33,408 bases of DNA from Paraburkholderia sp. C35 (GCF_003121405.1 NZ_QBUY01000101.1:1-33408); one strand, 5' to 3'; shown: positions 14,013 through 22,791, numbered from the stretch's first letter. The notes: generated by a model from the sequence alone, not told the origin. Numbers and translations are program-made.

Positions 14013-14825
14013 ATGACAGACACGAAAACCATTCAAGTGGGTAATGTATCCGATTCGACGTATGTAGCCTTCGGCGACGACTGCCAGTTCAACGACATTT
14101 GCGGATACGTGCTGATCGGCCTGCGGCGCTCGCGTATCGGGGTAATCACCCGGGAGCTAGATCGCATAAAGGACGGCTTCAAGATACCGCGTAGCACGCC
14201 GCTTCATTGCCGCGTACTCTTTGGATTTCATCAACGGGAGAAGGCTGAGCTAGGCCGTCTCACGCGGGAAGACGCGCAGAACACCGTGCTTCGCTGTTTG
14301 CTGTTGCTGAACAACTACGGCATACACGTGAAGTTCGCTCACGCACGTCTTAGCGAGTTCTCCGCAAAACTGGGCGATACGTTAACGCTATCTGATCAAC
14401 AACAGGCGAATCCAATAGACCTTGCGGTCCACCACGACCCCAAAGGGCTTATTAGCCTACTCTCGCAAACGTCCATGATTGTTCCCTGGGCTGATCGCAA
14501 GTTGTCGAGATTCAATGCCGTGGAAATCGTTGTCTCGGCGGATAAGACACAAGCAAAACTCTTTGGCAATGGCAGTAGGCAGGCGCACAACCTGCTGCAG
14601 GGCTTTTCCGACATCGGAGCCGCGCCAGGTTCAGTGTTTCAGTTTTCGCCACGAATCAGTACTACCACTGAGGATCCGCTGTTGCAACTTGCTGACGTGG
14701 TGGTTTATGCGTTGTGCCACCAGCTTGACGAAGAAAAAGGTCAGTCGTTTTGGCGCACGCAACTGCCTCCCATCAAAAATCTGCAATCTATCCCGTGGGG
14801 TTACCCGCCAATCGCGAATGGCTGA
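14013..14825 (+). CDS. DUF3800-like protein
   Basis: Protein of 270 aa. The N-terminal strand YVAFGDD (D22, D23), a central VSADKTQ (D178) and a late DPLLQLADVVVYALCHQL are arranged as in DUF3800 proteins, which are predicted to have an RNase H-like fold with scattered acidic residues. The usual N-terminal DES/G is FGDD here, so the match is approximate. It may be a nuclease, but no activity is known for most members. It follows the 66-aa gene closely. The ribosome site is weak. DUF3800 proteins are frequent in accessory and defence-associated regions. Confidence 0.6.
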   Translation: MTDTKTIQVGNVSDSTYVAFGDDCQFNDICGYVLIGLRRSRIGVITRELDRIKDGFKIPRSTPLHCRVLFGFHQREKAELGRLTREDAQNTVLRCLLLLNNYGIHVKFAHARLSEFSAKLGDTLTLSDQQQANPIDLAVHHDPKGLISLLSQTSMIVPWADRKLSRFNAVEIVVSADKTQAKLFGNGSRQAHNLLQGFSDIGAAPGSVFQFSPRISTTTEDPLLQLADVVVYALCHQLDEEKGQSFWRTQLPPIKNLQSIPWGYPPIANG

Positions 14826-14925
14826 TGTCGGAGCCGAAGCCACCGCACAAACGGCTCGCCGATTGCACTGGCGACCGTCCCTTCCTGGCCGGAAGACGAC
14901 TTCTGCTCGCCACCCTCTCTGCGCG

Positions 14926-15099
14926 TCAAAACGCTCCAGGTCTCCCTTCGATCCGTCCACCCGATGCCGGATCGCCCACCTTAGACAGATAACCCCACAC
15001 GGCTCGTTCAATCCGCGCGATAAGCGCGTCGCCATCCTCTTCTCCATGCTGTCCCGCGGCATCCACGATGCTACGAATGATCGCGATCAGTTCTCGCAT
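14926..15099 (-). pseudogene. Small ORF, 57 aa, possibly the 3' part of a frameshifted gene
   Basis: The product MRELIAIIRSIVDAAGQHGE followed by a segment ERAVWGYLSKVGDP is clearly protein-like, with normal codon use. The same frame stays open upstream of the ATG for 15 codons to a TGA, still protein-like, and meets the 15126-15296 ORF, which is in a different frame. There is no ribosome site at the ATG. Either this is a small independent gene or the two ORFs are parts of one gene of about 120 codons broken by a frameshift near 15130. Confidence 0.4.
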
Positions 15100-15125
15100 C
15101 AGGTGCGGTCGCGGGGCACGCTTGC

Positions 15126-15296
15126 CTAGCCGAGCGCGCTCAAGTCATGCCTTCGCTGCGGCATTGTGACTATTGCCCGTCGCCCATCGCCGTTCCTCAT
15201 CCAGTTCGCGTAGACATCATTCGCCAGCTTATCCTGCTGACGTGCGCATACGAGGACTGCTTCCAGAGCTTGTTTTGAAGGTATCCGTGCGTGCAA
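15126..15296 (-). pseudogene. Small ORF, 56 aa, possibly the 5' part of a frameshifted gene
   Basis: The frame encodes IPSKQALEAVLVCARQQDKL followed by ANDVYANWMRNGDGRRAIVT, which looks like real protein. It has only a TTG start and no ribosome site. A second start, ATG with an AAGGAG far upstream, exists in another frame and reads MVKHAMIART. Together with 14926-15099 this suggests a decayed gene with two frame changes. No family recognised. Confidence 0.35.
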
Positions 15297-15602
15297 TCAT
15301 CGCGTGTTTAACCATAGTTGTTGGGCTCGCCTAACGTCTCCTTGGCAATAGAATTGATCCGAATGCCGGCTTTTCGTATAACAGAATGAGCCGTTCAAGC
15401 ATGTGGTTGATCTGTTCGAGCATGTGAAGTTCGAGGTATTCCCGCTAGTCTATGCGGACGCCACTTCCGCGATTGGTACTGTTGCGCATGCAACTGTTCA
15501 CAATGCGAGACTATGGAGCAGTAAAAACTTTCCCTGCCAACAAATTGATCGCGGAATGTACATCATCCGTCAGTTGGCAATCCACTCTGACCCCGTTTGT
15601 CC
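15297..15602. other. Intergenic stretch before the AlaX-like gene
   Basis: No convincing gene. A plus-strand frame from 15403 enters the start of the AlaX-like gene, but it has no ribosome site and no recognisable protein pattern. No clear promoter or terminator is seen. Confidence 0.4.
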
Positions 15603-16262
15603 ATGACGAAAAAACTGTACCTGTCTGACTCACTCAATCTAGAGGGCATCACCACCATCACCGAAGTGATTCCCGATTCGCCGTTGGGTCACGTCGTGCG
15701 TCTCACCAGCACCCTTTTTCATCCGCAAGGCGGTGGCCAGAAGGCCGACCGTGGCACGTTGGGTTCGAGAAACGTGCTCCACGTCGCTCACGACGGCACG
15801 CAGGTCAATCATGTTGTCGATACGATCGACGGTCTGATCCCGGGTCAGGAGATAGAGATGAAGGTCGATGCCGCGTGGCGCTATCTGAATGCGGCCTACC
15901 ATACGTCGGGGCATTTGTTGTCCTGCGTAGTCGCAAAGCTGTATCCGGCTTTACGCGCGTTGGCCGGCCACCAATGGCCAGGAGAAGCAAGAGTCGAATT
16001 TACCGGAGATGTGCCGGCCGGCGATATTTCGATCGATGCAATCAATGCAGCGCTTGCGGAAGAGATCGCCACTGCACATCCGGTGATGATCGTCGGCGAT
16101 CCTTTCAACGATCGCGCCATCCAGATTCGTCACCACGATGCAATTCCGTGCGGCGGCGTACACCTTCAGACGCTCGCGGCACTGAGCAAGGTTGAGGTGC
16201 TCGCTGTAAGAAACAGAGGCACCCGGTTGAGAATCAGTTACAACGTAGTGACACGCGCCTAG
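15603..16262 (+). CDS. AlaX-type alanyl-tRNA editing protein
   Basis: Protein of 219 aa. It has the metal-site signature of the AlaRS editing domain: H100-x3-H104 (HTSGH) and C183-x3-H187 (CGGVH), plus FHPQGGGQKAD near residue 39. These proteins hydrolyse mischarged Ser- or Gly-tRNA(Ala), acting in trans. The length and lack of aminoacylation domain fit the free-standing AlaX class. The ATG at 15603 has no clear ribosome site; a TTG two codons earlier is possible. Its stop shares the four bases CTAG with the stop of the convergent ORF at 16259. Confidence 0.9.
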   Translation: MTKKLYLSDSLNLEGITTITEVIPDSPLGHVVRLTSTLFHPQGGGQKADRGTLGSRNVLHVAHDGTQVNHVVDTIDGLIPGQEIEMKVDAAWRYLNAAYHTSGHLLSCVVAKLYPALRALAGHQWPGEARVEFTGDVPAGDISIDAINAALAEEIATAHPVMIVGDPFNDRAIQIRHHDAIPCGGVHLQTLAALSKVEVLAVRNRGTRLRISYNVVTRA

Positions 16263-16585
16263 ATGGTCTGAACTGGACCGCCCCTTAGTTCATCGGGTGT
16301 TGCCAGACTATATCGGGTGGAAGGATCGGTCATATCACATGGCCCCACCAAGGCACGATAGGAGGCAGGAAGCGTTTCATCGAAGGCTTGCAGCGCTGCC
16401 AGGATCTCAGTGTCGCCAAGACCCTGGCTTCTGGCATTTTGATAAATTGCGATTCGCTGTCTCGTGACATCGAGCAGAATCGATTCATATTTTTGCGCTG
16501 CATCCGGGGTTAGCTTTTCACCCGTGGCTTTAACTGTGTACGGGTTGGTAGTGCTATCGACGACCAGACCAACTGGGCGATACAC
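16259..16585 (-). CDS. Hypothetical protein, 108 aa, possibly the 3' part of an interrupted gene
   Basis: The product is protein-like: VYRPVGLVVDSTTNPYTVKA, then KLTPDAAQKYESILLDVTRQ and a helical C-terminus. No family recognised. The GTG at 16585 has no ribosome site. The frame is open upstream for 15 more codons (LEYNVYRPVG context) right up to the TAA of the next ORF, which is in the same frame. The true start is therefore uncertain, or this is the second half of a gene split by one nonsense codon. Confidence 0.55.
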   Translation of the reverse strand: MYRPVGLVVDSTTNPYTVKATGEKLTPDAAQKYESILLDVTRQRIAIYQNARSQGLGDTEILAALQAFDETLPASYRALVGPCDMTDPSTRYSLATPDELRGGPVQTI

Positions 16586-16630
16586 ATTGTATTCAAGGCG
16601 AGTCGGCCCTGAAGGACTGCCCAGCGAAGG

Positions 16631-16873
16631 TTAATTGCCGAAGGAGAAATAGTTCAGCGTAACGAAAGCCGTTGCTTTGCCGTTGGCAGTATAGACATCC
16701 TGACTCGGGGCGCTAATGCCTGTTGAGAGATTGACAGTGACACCAGGACTTGTAGACGCATCAGCTGACGCTCCCGATCTAAAGGTGCCGAACAATCTAT
16801 TTTGCTGTGAAGCGGAACGCTCTGTCAGATTGGGAATTGAATTTGAATTCGAAGGACCGTATATCGCCGTCAC
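16631..16873 (-). CDS. Hypothetical protein, 80 aa, possibly the 5' part of an interrupted gene
   Basis: Start: GTG at 16873 with AGGAG 9 nt upstream. The product is rich in Ser, Thr and Asn (TERSASQQNRLFGTFRSGA) and ends in ATAFVTLNYFSFGN before TAA. That stop is in the same frame as the ORF at 16259-16585, with 15 open codons between. No family recognised. A small CAAGGCA/TGCCTTG hairpin lies just upstream (16894-16909). Confidence 0.5.
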   Translation of the reverse strand: MTAIYGPSNSNSIPNLTERSASQQNRLFGTFRSGASADASTSPGVTVNLSTGISAPSQDVYTANGKATAFVTLNYFSFGN

Positions 16874-17053
16874 GTTCAGGCGCTCCTGTGAATCAAGGCA
16901 GGTGCCTTGAGATATTATCTGTGGCGCTCACTTCAATGAGTGAGCGGGTAGCTTCATTCATATGGGTCACGGGATCACTGCAGATCCTGAGGCGCAACTG
17001 CTACAACAGCATCGCACGCGTTACGACTTACTCCGATGAATTGCGGTTCCCGA

Positions 17054-18139
17054 TTACCCGCGAATCGCAGCCGCATCAATCGCTTCTAACCAGTTGTGCA
17101 ATCGGGCAGCATGTGCAAAGTCTGGTGCTCGTGCGCCGGGAGTATCATGCGCGAGATCCTGTGCAAACGCAGAGTAAAGACGTGTGACATTCGCCGCAGG
17201 CCCTTCCGGTGCCTCGGGCGCCAGTTCGTACTGAGGCGGGACCGTGAGTGTCTCTACCATGCTGGCTCCGCCCTGCGCTCCTGACAAAACGGGATCTAGC
17301 ACCTGCAGATTACCGACCGGCGAGGTCAGCACAAGGTCGCCCTCGCTGCCATTGATTTCCCAGCGGAAGTTATCGCCGCGTGATATGCCGCCGCGATAGA
17401 AGACTGATGCCACTGCTCCGCTAGCAAGCCTGGCCGCAATAGCAATATGGTCAGGCGCGCTAACGGAGACCGTGCTGCCCGTGTCAGCGAGCGCTACGGT
17501 GGGCCGTCGCACTGCCGCAGTTGCGCGTACATCGGCCAGATCGCCCAGCACAAACGTCATGGCGTCCAGTGCGTGCATGGTCGGTACCGATAACGTCGTC
17601 GCGCCGTTGGCAACATCATAGACGTAAGCATGTGCCTGGTCAGTTACGGGCCCCCAGCCAATGCCAGAGCCAACCAGTGTTGTCGCCAACACTTCGCCCA
17701 CATAGCCTTGGGCTACCAGATCGCGCGCATAGCGAATCGCCGGGGCCATACGTGCCTGCAGACCGATCAGCGTGTTTAATCCCGCGCGGTATGCATCACG
17801 CTGCAGCGCCTGAGTTTCGGCCAGCGTCACGCCAAGCGGCCATTCACACATGACCATTTTCCCCGCTGAGAGGGCAACCGCTACCAGTTGATGATGCTGC
17901 GGCACCTTGACCGTCACCACAACCAGGTCCACATCTTCCCGCTCGATCAACGCATGAGGATCACTGAACGATGGAACCTTGAAGGCCTCAGCCGCAGCGC
18001 GAGCCGAATCCTCGCTGGAAGTGGCCACGGCACGCAATGCGTAAGCGCGCAACGCTGCAATGGCTGGCAGATGAGATAACACTGCCCAGCCGGGACGCAG
18101 AGGACTCGCCCCGATAACACCAACACCAATTGTCTTCAT
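17054..18139 (-). CDS. Gfo/Idh/MocA-family oxidoreductase (Gal80-like)
   Basis: Protein of 361 aa. The N-terminal Rossmann domain begins GVGVIGAS (5-12) and binds NAD(P). Further family features are VVVTVKVPQHH (74-83) and the C-terminal beta-sheet domain with ASVFYRGGISRG. The usual EKP is EWP (99-101); lack of the catalytic lysine is typical of the Gal80-like subgroup, so a dehydrogenase reaction is uncertain. It is divergent from the HxlR regulator at 18245 and probably controlled by it through the dyad at 18155. Confidence 0.85.
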   Translation of the reverse strand: MKTIGVGVIGASPLRPGWAVLSHLPAIAALRAYALRAVATSSEDSARAAAEAFKVPSFSDPHALIEREDVDLVVVTVKVPQHHQLVAVALSAGKMVMCEWPLGVTLAETQALQRDAYRAGLNTLIGLQARMAPAIRYARDLVAQGYVGEVLATTLVGSGIGWGPVTDQAHAYVYDVANGATTLSVPTMHALDAMTFVLGDLADVRATAAVRRPTVALADTGSTVSVSAPDHIAIAARLASGAVASVFYRGGISRGDNFRWEINGSEGDLVLTSPVGNLQVLDPVLSGAQGGASMVETLTVPPQYELAPEAPEGPAANVTRLYSAFAQDLAHDTPGARAPDFAHAARLHNWLEAIDAAAIRG

Positions 18140-18154
18140 TGCCCAAACAACCTG

Positions 18155-18171
18155 AGTATCAATCAGATACT
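18155..18171. promoter_or_regulatory. Candidate HxlR operator
   Basis: AGTATC-AATCA-GATACT is a 17-bp perfect dyad (6-bp arms) 16 bp before the oxidoreductase start and 74 bp before the HxlR start. HxlR-family dimers bind short dyads of this form, so autoregulation together with control of the neighbour is likely. Confidence 0.6.
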
Positions 18172-18244
18172 ATCGTAGCAACTTCACCCTGAACGTAAAA
18201 TACGCACTTTGATGTCACTTAGTTACCCAGAGGAAACCTTTGCA

Positions 18245-18625
18245 ATGAAACAAGGCTGCGTCAATAACGGTCGCGAGTTTGATCGTCTGTTACTTGATCA
18301 GATCGCAGACCGTTGGACGATCCTCGTATTGGGAGCGATCTGCAGTGCGGAGGACGGCAAGTTACGCTTCAATGCACTGCGTCGTAAGATCGACGGCATT
18401 TCGCAGAAGACGTTAACGCAATGCCTCCGGCAGCTGGAACGAAATGGCCTGGTCGCGCGCCGCCTGATCGATGGCGCACCGCCTGGCGTCGAGTATTCGA
18501 TAACACTGCTTGGGCACACCCTGGATGCGCCATTTGATGCCTTGAACGCCTGGACTCGTGACCATGCCGCTACCATCCGTGCAGCACAAGCAGCTTTCGA
18601 CGCGAGAAACGACGGTAACGATTGA
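18245..18625 (+). CDS. HxlR-family winged-helix regulator
   Basis: Protein of 126 aa with the HxlR signature: an N-terminal cysteine (C5), DQIADRWTILVLGAI, RFNALRRKIDGISQKTLTQ (recognition helix), LRQLERNGLVARR and YSITLLGHTL. Binds DNA as a dimer; C5 lies where redox or aldehyde-sensing relatives carry their active cysteine. The start at 18245 has GAGGAA upstream; an ATG at 18212 in frame is an alternative. The divergent oxidoreductase is the most likely target. Confidence 0.92.
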   Translation: MKQGCVNNGREFDRLLLDQIADRWTILVLGAICSAEDGKLRFNALRRKIDGISQKTLTQCLRQLERNGLVARRLIDGAPPGVEYSITLLGHTLDAPFDALNAWTRDHAATIRAAQAAFDARNDGND

Positions 18626-18716
18626 GTCTTTGCGCTTTTCAACTGGGCCATGGCCGCGACCGCTGGCTATATCGGACGGGAGTGAGGTATTGCGCCCGCT
18701 ACTCAACTCGATCATC

Positions 18717-19940
18717 TCAATGCAAGCCAGGCTTTGCATAGCGACCAAGACTCAGAAACAGCAAACTCGCCACGATTAGCAACGCGGGGGCTATCCATAG
18801 CGGCAACACATAGTTCTGATATGTGTCGAAGTATCGCCCCGTCATAACCGGACCGATTATCGCACCCAATGGGTAGCCCGCGAACACGAGTCCATAAAGC
18901 AGGCCGAATCGATGTGTACCGAGGTACACACGGACCATATAGGCAAGCAGATCCCCTTCCGCACCGATCGCCAGCCCGACAAACATGGAAGCGAGCGATG
19001 CACCACCATAGCTGTTCAATTGTCCGAGGAAAACGAATCCTGCCACGCCGAAAGCGAAGTACGCACACGCCACGAACGGTGCATGGATATGATCGACGGC
19101 AACGCCACAACTCAATCTGCCGAGCAGCACGCCCAGTCCAATCAGTGACGCACTCTTTGCAGCGTCCGATGCAGTCAGCCCACGATCCATCAGCAACGCC
19201 GGAAGGTGTGGACCGAGTGACAGCACCGCACAGGAAGCCAGCAGAACCCCAAAGAACATAACGATTGTTGTCCCCGCTTTCTGTCTCAGGAGCGTGTTGC
19301 CAGAAGGCACATGCGTCGCTTCTGGCTCAAGCTTCGATCTCGGCGTTCCGCTTTCGCGCAGCATGAAATGAGCGGTCAACGCCCCTGTCAACGCAATCGC
19401 CGCCAGCAACTGATATGCGACACGCCATCCGGATGTGGCAATGATCTTCGCAGACAGAACGGGCAAACCGATCGTGCCGACACCCAGACCGACCATTGCC
19501 ACGCCAGTCGCGAGTCCTAGTCGCCTGTCGAAGCTTTTTGGCAGGATCGAAAGATAACCGAGCGCGGAAGTACCCACCCCCGACACGCCGATGAGCAGCG
19601 AGAGGGCGAGCCATCGCAACTCATTCGCGTCCTGCAGACTGAGACATGCCAGTGCGGCCGCAAAAACCAGTGCGGATATGAGGACCACTCGCTTTACCCC
19701 GAAGCGGTCCATCCACATCCCGATAAGTGGACTGATCAGCGCGCTACCCAGCATCGAGGCTGCATAAGATTGGCTTGCCTGCGCTCGTCCCCAATGAAAC
19801 TCATGTCTGATCGCGGGGCCAAAGACACCATTGGTCGAAATAAAGACTGCCGAAAATCCTGCAGCCATACCTAGCGCCGCCCCACACACATTGACGAATC
19901 GGGCCGTGGTCCGGCCATCCGGTTTTGCACCCCCGCTCAT
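18717..19940 (-). CDS. MFS transporter
   Basis: Protein of about 407 aa with twelve predicted membrane segments, beginning with VNVCGAALGMAAGFSAVFIS. The MFS loop 2-3 motif appears as GMWMDRFGVKRV. The general look (FGPAIRHEF, FAGYPLGAIIGPVMTGRYFD) is that of the monocarboxylate/oxalate-type group; substrate unknown. The start at 19940 is preferred because GGGAG lies 7 nt upstream; the frame extends 33 codons further. It is convergent with the HxlR gene and divergent from the LysE-type exporter. Confidence 0.88.
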   Translation of the reverse strand: MSGGAKPDGRTTARFVNVCGAALGMAAGFSAVFISTNGVFGPAIRHEFHWGRAQASQSYAASMLGSALISPLIGMWMDRFGVKRVVLISALVFAAALACLSLQDANELRWLALSLLIGVSGVGTSALGYLSILPKSFDRRLGLATGVAMVGLGVGTIGLPVLSAKIIATSGWRVAYQLLAAIALTGALTAHFMLRESGTPRSKLEPEATHVPSGNTLLRQKAGTTIVMFFGVLLASCAVLSLGPHLPALLMDRGLTASDAAKSASLIGLGVLLGRLSCGVAVDHIHAPFVACAYFAFGVAGFVFLGQLNSYGGASLASMFVGLAIGAEGDLLAYMVRVYLGTHRFGLLYGLVFAGYPLGAIIGPVMTGRYFDTYQNYVLPLWIAPALLIVASLLFLSLGRYAKPGLH

Positions 19941-20233
19941 CCACTGTCTCCCGGCTTTTCGATATTCAGTTTTTCTTTCTGGCAAAACGTGAAGTGTGCG
20001 TGCCGCAGTCGTCTCATGCACCGTCACGCTGGCTGTCAATCTTCTTTACACATCCACCTCACTCGCCATTCTGAGGAGAATCCAGCCGACATGCATCCCA
20101 TGGTAGAGCCAGGCGGCGCCGAAAGTCGAGGATTCCAATCCGAACGTCTTCTTTCCGGCCGCGCATTCGATCTGTACATTCAATCAGGCGGACACGGTTC
20201 ATTCGGCGCCGCGCGAGCCAGAGGAGCGATTTG

Positions 20234-20857
20234 ATGCTACCCGTATCCACTTTATTGCCGTTCTTCGGGATTTCGCTTGTACTCGGACTGGCTCCTGGTC
20301 CCGACAACATTTTCGTGCTGCTTCAGTCTGCGATTCGGGGTGCCCGATCGGGCATGGTCGTCGTATTGGGATTGTGCACGGGACTGCTGGTGCATACATT
20401 CGTTGTTGCGATTGGATTGGGCGCACTACTGGTTGCGTCGAATCTGGCATTCACGGCACTCAAGAGCGTCGGCGCCCTTTATCTCGTCTATCTTGCGTGG
20501 CAGGCATGGCGTGCGCCAGTTGGCCTGCAAAGTAGCAATGCGGAAAGTATCGACGCAGCCCACCTCTATCGGCGCGGCCTTTTCATGAACCTCAGCAACC
20601 CCAAGGTCATTATCTTTTTCCTCGCGTTTCTCCCACAGTTCGTGATGACGGAGCGCGGAGACGTCCCCCTGCAACTCGCCGTGCTTGGGATCATCTTCAT
20701 CGCGAGCAGCCTCATCGTATTCAGTTTCATTGCCTGTTTCTCGAGTATCGGCGGGAAACTACTGATGCGCTCACCCCGTGCGCAGCACACACTCAACTGC
20801 TTCGCCAGTCTGGTATTCCTCGCTCTCGCGATCAAGCTCATCTGTACGCATTTGTGA
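20234..20857 (+). CDS. LysE/RhtB-family exporter
   Basis: Protein of 207 aa with about six membrane segments. Hallmarks are the early APGPDNIFVL motif, GLCTGLLVHT, ALYLVYLAWQAW and FLMNLSNPK-like sequence (GLFMNLSNPKVIIFFLAFLPQF). These proteins export amino acids or derivatives; the substrate is unknown. The start at 20234 has GAGGAG 7 nt upstream. It is monocistronic and divergent from the MFS gene. Confidence 0.93.
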   Translation: MLPVSTLLPFFGISLVLGLAPGPDNIFVLLQSAIRGARSGMVVVLGLCTGLLVHTFVVAIGLGALLVASNLAFTALKSVGALYLVYLAWQAWRAPVGLQSSNAESIDAAHLYRRGLFMNLSNPKVIIFFLAFLPQFVMTERGDVPLQLAVLGIIFIASSLIVFSFIACFSSIGGKLLMRSPRAQHTLNCFASLVFLALAIKLICTHL

Positions 20858-21293
20858 TTGCGCGCTTTTTCGATCCCTCTATCGCGCCGGGCACAGATCA
20901 AGTACGGCGCGCGCCGCTTTACGATCTCCCCTTTCTTCATTCGAACTGAACCTGTCACAGGTTCTGCACGACTGCCTTTCTCTCGCCGACACGCGTCCGT
21001 CCGCATCGCGGCACGGTTGCAACGCTTTTCAGACCGCCCTCTCCAGGCGCACCAAAGCTGTGCGCATATTTAAGGTGATTTCAGGTTGGTCTGCCCCCCG
21101 TTCCGCAATGCATCTTTTATCATTAGTGTCACCCATATGTAAGTAATATCCGGAAAGGTGCGCGGCGTCGCCACGCTCCCGCATTGGCCGCACTGAAGCA
21201 GGCGATCAAGGAATCGCAAAGTTCAACTGCGGCACGCGAGAATCCGGAATGCTATCCCGTCAAACTCACTATCGACGCAGTACGGAGACAGCC
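20858..21293. other. Intergenic stretch upstream of the FixJ-type regulator
   Basis: No convincing gene. The downstream half is locally AT-rich (about 21066-21150) and holds a motif shared with two other promoters (21131-21147), so it is likely the regulatory region of the response regulator gene. Confidence 0.5.
21131..21147. promoter_or_regulatory. Regulon motif, site 1 (degenerate)
   Basis: ACCCATATGTAAGTAAT matches ACCCATACCTA[AT]GTATG, the reverse complement of the sites at 24710 and 29723, at 13 of 17 positions. It lies about 150 bp before the FixJ-type regulator gene, so autoregulation is possible. Confidence 0.4.
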
Positions 21294-21962
21294 ATGATTG
21301 TCGATCGATACCCGGCGACTGAAGCGCGTACGCGCGCCAGCGTGCTTTCGATGGTGTATGTCGTCGACGACGACGAAGCCATGCGCGACTCGCTAAGCGG
21401 CCTGCTGCGCTCGGTCGGTCTCGACGTGGAAGCCTACGGTACGTCCGGCGATTTTCTCGCGGCGGCACGCCCGAGCGTGCCCGGCTGTCTCATTCTCGAT
21501 GTGCGGTTGCGCGGCGAAAACGGACTCGAGGTTCAGGACGCGATGGCGCGCCACCAACTGCACATGCCGATCGTCTTCATCACGGGATACGGCGACATCC
21601 CCATGACGGTCAGAGCAATGAAGGCTGGCGCCGAAGATTTTCTGTCCAAGCCGTTTCGCGATCAGGACATGCTCGACGCCGTCGGCCATGCGCTCGCGCG
21701 AGACCGTGAGCGCATACAAGCGGAACAGTCGCTCGCCTCGACGCGCGGCTGCTACGAATCGCTGACGCCGCGCGAGCGCGAAGTGTTGGGATTCGTCATG
21801 GCAGGCCTGATGAACAAGCAGATTGCCTCCGAAATGAACGTGAGCGAAGTCACCGTCAAGATGCATAGAGGACAAGTCATGAAGAAAATGACAGCGCGCT
21901 CGGTCGCTGACCTGGTCCGCATGGCGCAGACGCTGGGTGTGCAGCCGCCGCGAAAAAAATAG
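21294..21962 (+). CDS. FixJ/NarL-type response regulator (receiver + LuxR HTH)
   Basis: Protein of 222 aa. The receiver domain (20-135) has VDDDE acidic residues (25-27), phospho-acceptor D69 (LILDVRL), T97 and K119 (SKPF). The LuxR-type helix-turn-helix covers about 156-212 (LTPREREVLGFVMAGLMNKQ, then the recognition helix SEVTVKMHRGQVMKKM). The start at 21294 has GGAG 6 nt upstream. Its cognate kinase is probably the MFS-kinase fusion at 26505-29018, the only kinase in the window, whose kinase core is of the FixL-like type. Candidate targets carry the motif described at 24710 and 29723. Confidence 0.93.
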   Translation: MIVDRYPATEARTRASVLSMVYVVDDDEAMRDSLSGLLRSVGLDVEAYGTSGDFLAAARPSVPGCLILDVRLRGENGLEVQDAMARHQLHMPIVFITGYGDIPMTVRAMKAGAEDFLSKPFRDQDMLDAVGHALARDRERIQAEQSLASTRGCYESLTPREREVLGFVMAGLMNKQIASEMNVSEVTVKMHRGQVMKKMTARSVADLVRMAQTLGVQPPRKK

Positions 21963-21984
21963 CAGCGGCTGACCCGGCGAAACG

Positions 21985-22791
21985 TCAACCGCCTTTCGAA
22001 TAAGTGAAACCGCGTCGCTGCATTTCCACCATGAACGCGACGACGCTCGGCACCAGCACGACATCGGGGATCATGTTGTTGGTCAGATCGGCGGCAATGT
22101 GATCCGCACGGGCCGTCTCGAATGCGCCTGTCTGCAGCGTGCGGGCAATGGCATGAATCGAATCGTGGCAGCCGATGAACACCGCGCCGCGCCGTTGCAA
22201 CGAGACGATATTGCTATTCATTGGCCCATAGACACCCTGCACGTCTTCGAGCTTGTCGTCGGGAGACACACCGGGCTTTTCGGCGATCAGTGAGTTCATG
22301 GCGAACTTTGGACCAGCCAGCGTGGCGAGCGCGTATTTATCCCACATCGGCTGTGAGAATAACGCGAGATGGGCCAGACCCTGCGTCGCCGACACCGCCA
22401 GGAAATCCGGATTGTCGTGCGCGAAGACCTGACCGTTCATCGCCTCGCGCATCAGTCCGGGCCACGGCCCGGCGATATCCGTGTTCTCCCACACCTGGCG
22501 CGCGCGATACCGATAGGACAGCACCTGCGCCGCTGCGTCCTTGTCCCAGTACTGCGCGCTCGTGAGCATGAATGGCACCTCGTCGAAGTCGCGGCGGCGC
22601 TCAATCGCGGCGAGCCGCTCGCCTAGTTCGCGCAAGCGGGTCGCCCCGTCCTGCGCCGATGAAAATACGTCGTTGCCCGGTTCGTTGGCCAGTGCGCGCC
22701 TGGGCGCAGCCGCCGACGCAAGCGAAAGCGTGAAGAGCGCAGCCTGTTGCAGCATCGACCGACGCGTGAGCGTAGTGATGGAATGGGGCAT
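21985..22791 (-). CDS. Secreted protein with Tat-like signal, possibly DsrE-like
   Basis: Protein of 268 aa. The signal region has a twin-arginine motif (TRRSMLQQ) and a hydrophobic core (AALFTLSLASAAA), so export by Tat is likely. The mature protein has a C-terminal region (GAVFIGCHDSIHAIARTL with a conserved Cys/His, then NMIPDVVLVPSVVAFMVEMQ) recalling DsrE-like sulfur-relay folds; this is tentative. Start: GGAGG 7 nt before the ATG. It follows the pseudo-beta-lactamase/DUF302 gene by 62 nt on the same strand, suggesting an operon of two exported proteins, and is convergent with the FixJ-type gene. Confidence 0.75.
   Translation of the reverse strand: MPHSITTLTRRSMLQQAALFTLSLASAAAPRRALANEPGNDVFSSAQDGATRLRELGERLAAIERRRDFDEVPFMLTSAQYWDKDAAAQVLSYRYRARQVWENTDIAGPWPGLMREAMNGQVFAHDNPDFLAVSATQGLAHLALFSQPMWDKYALATLAGPKFAMNSLIAEKPGVSPDDKLEDVQGVYGPMNSNIVSLQRRGAVFIGCHDSIHAIARTLQTGAFETARADHIAADLTNNMIPDVVLVPSVVAFMVEMQRRGFTYSKGG

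Noticed and set aside
13775..14825. Toxin-antitoxin pair
   Set aside because: A short gene before a possible nuclease fits the layout, but no antitoxin or toxin family is recognised, so it is only noted as a pair.
14631..15062. Minus-strand open frame of 143 codons
   Set aside because: It overlaps the DUF3800-like gene, and the frame beside it (14926-15099) reads far more like protein.
15403..15606. Plus-strand open frame of 67 codons before the AlaX-like gene
   Set aside because: No ribosome site or recognisable pattern; kept as intergenic.
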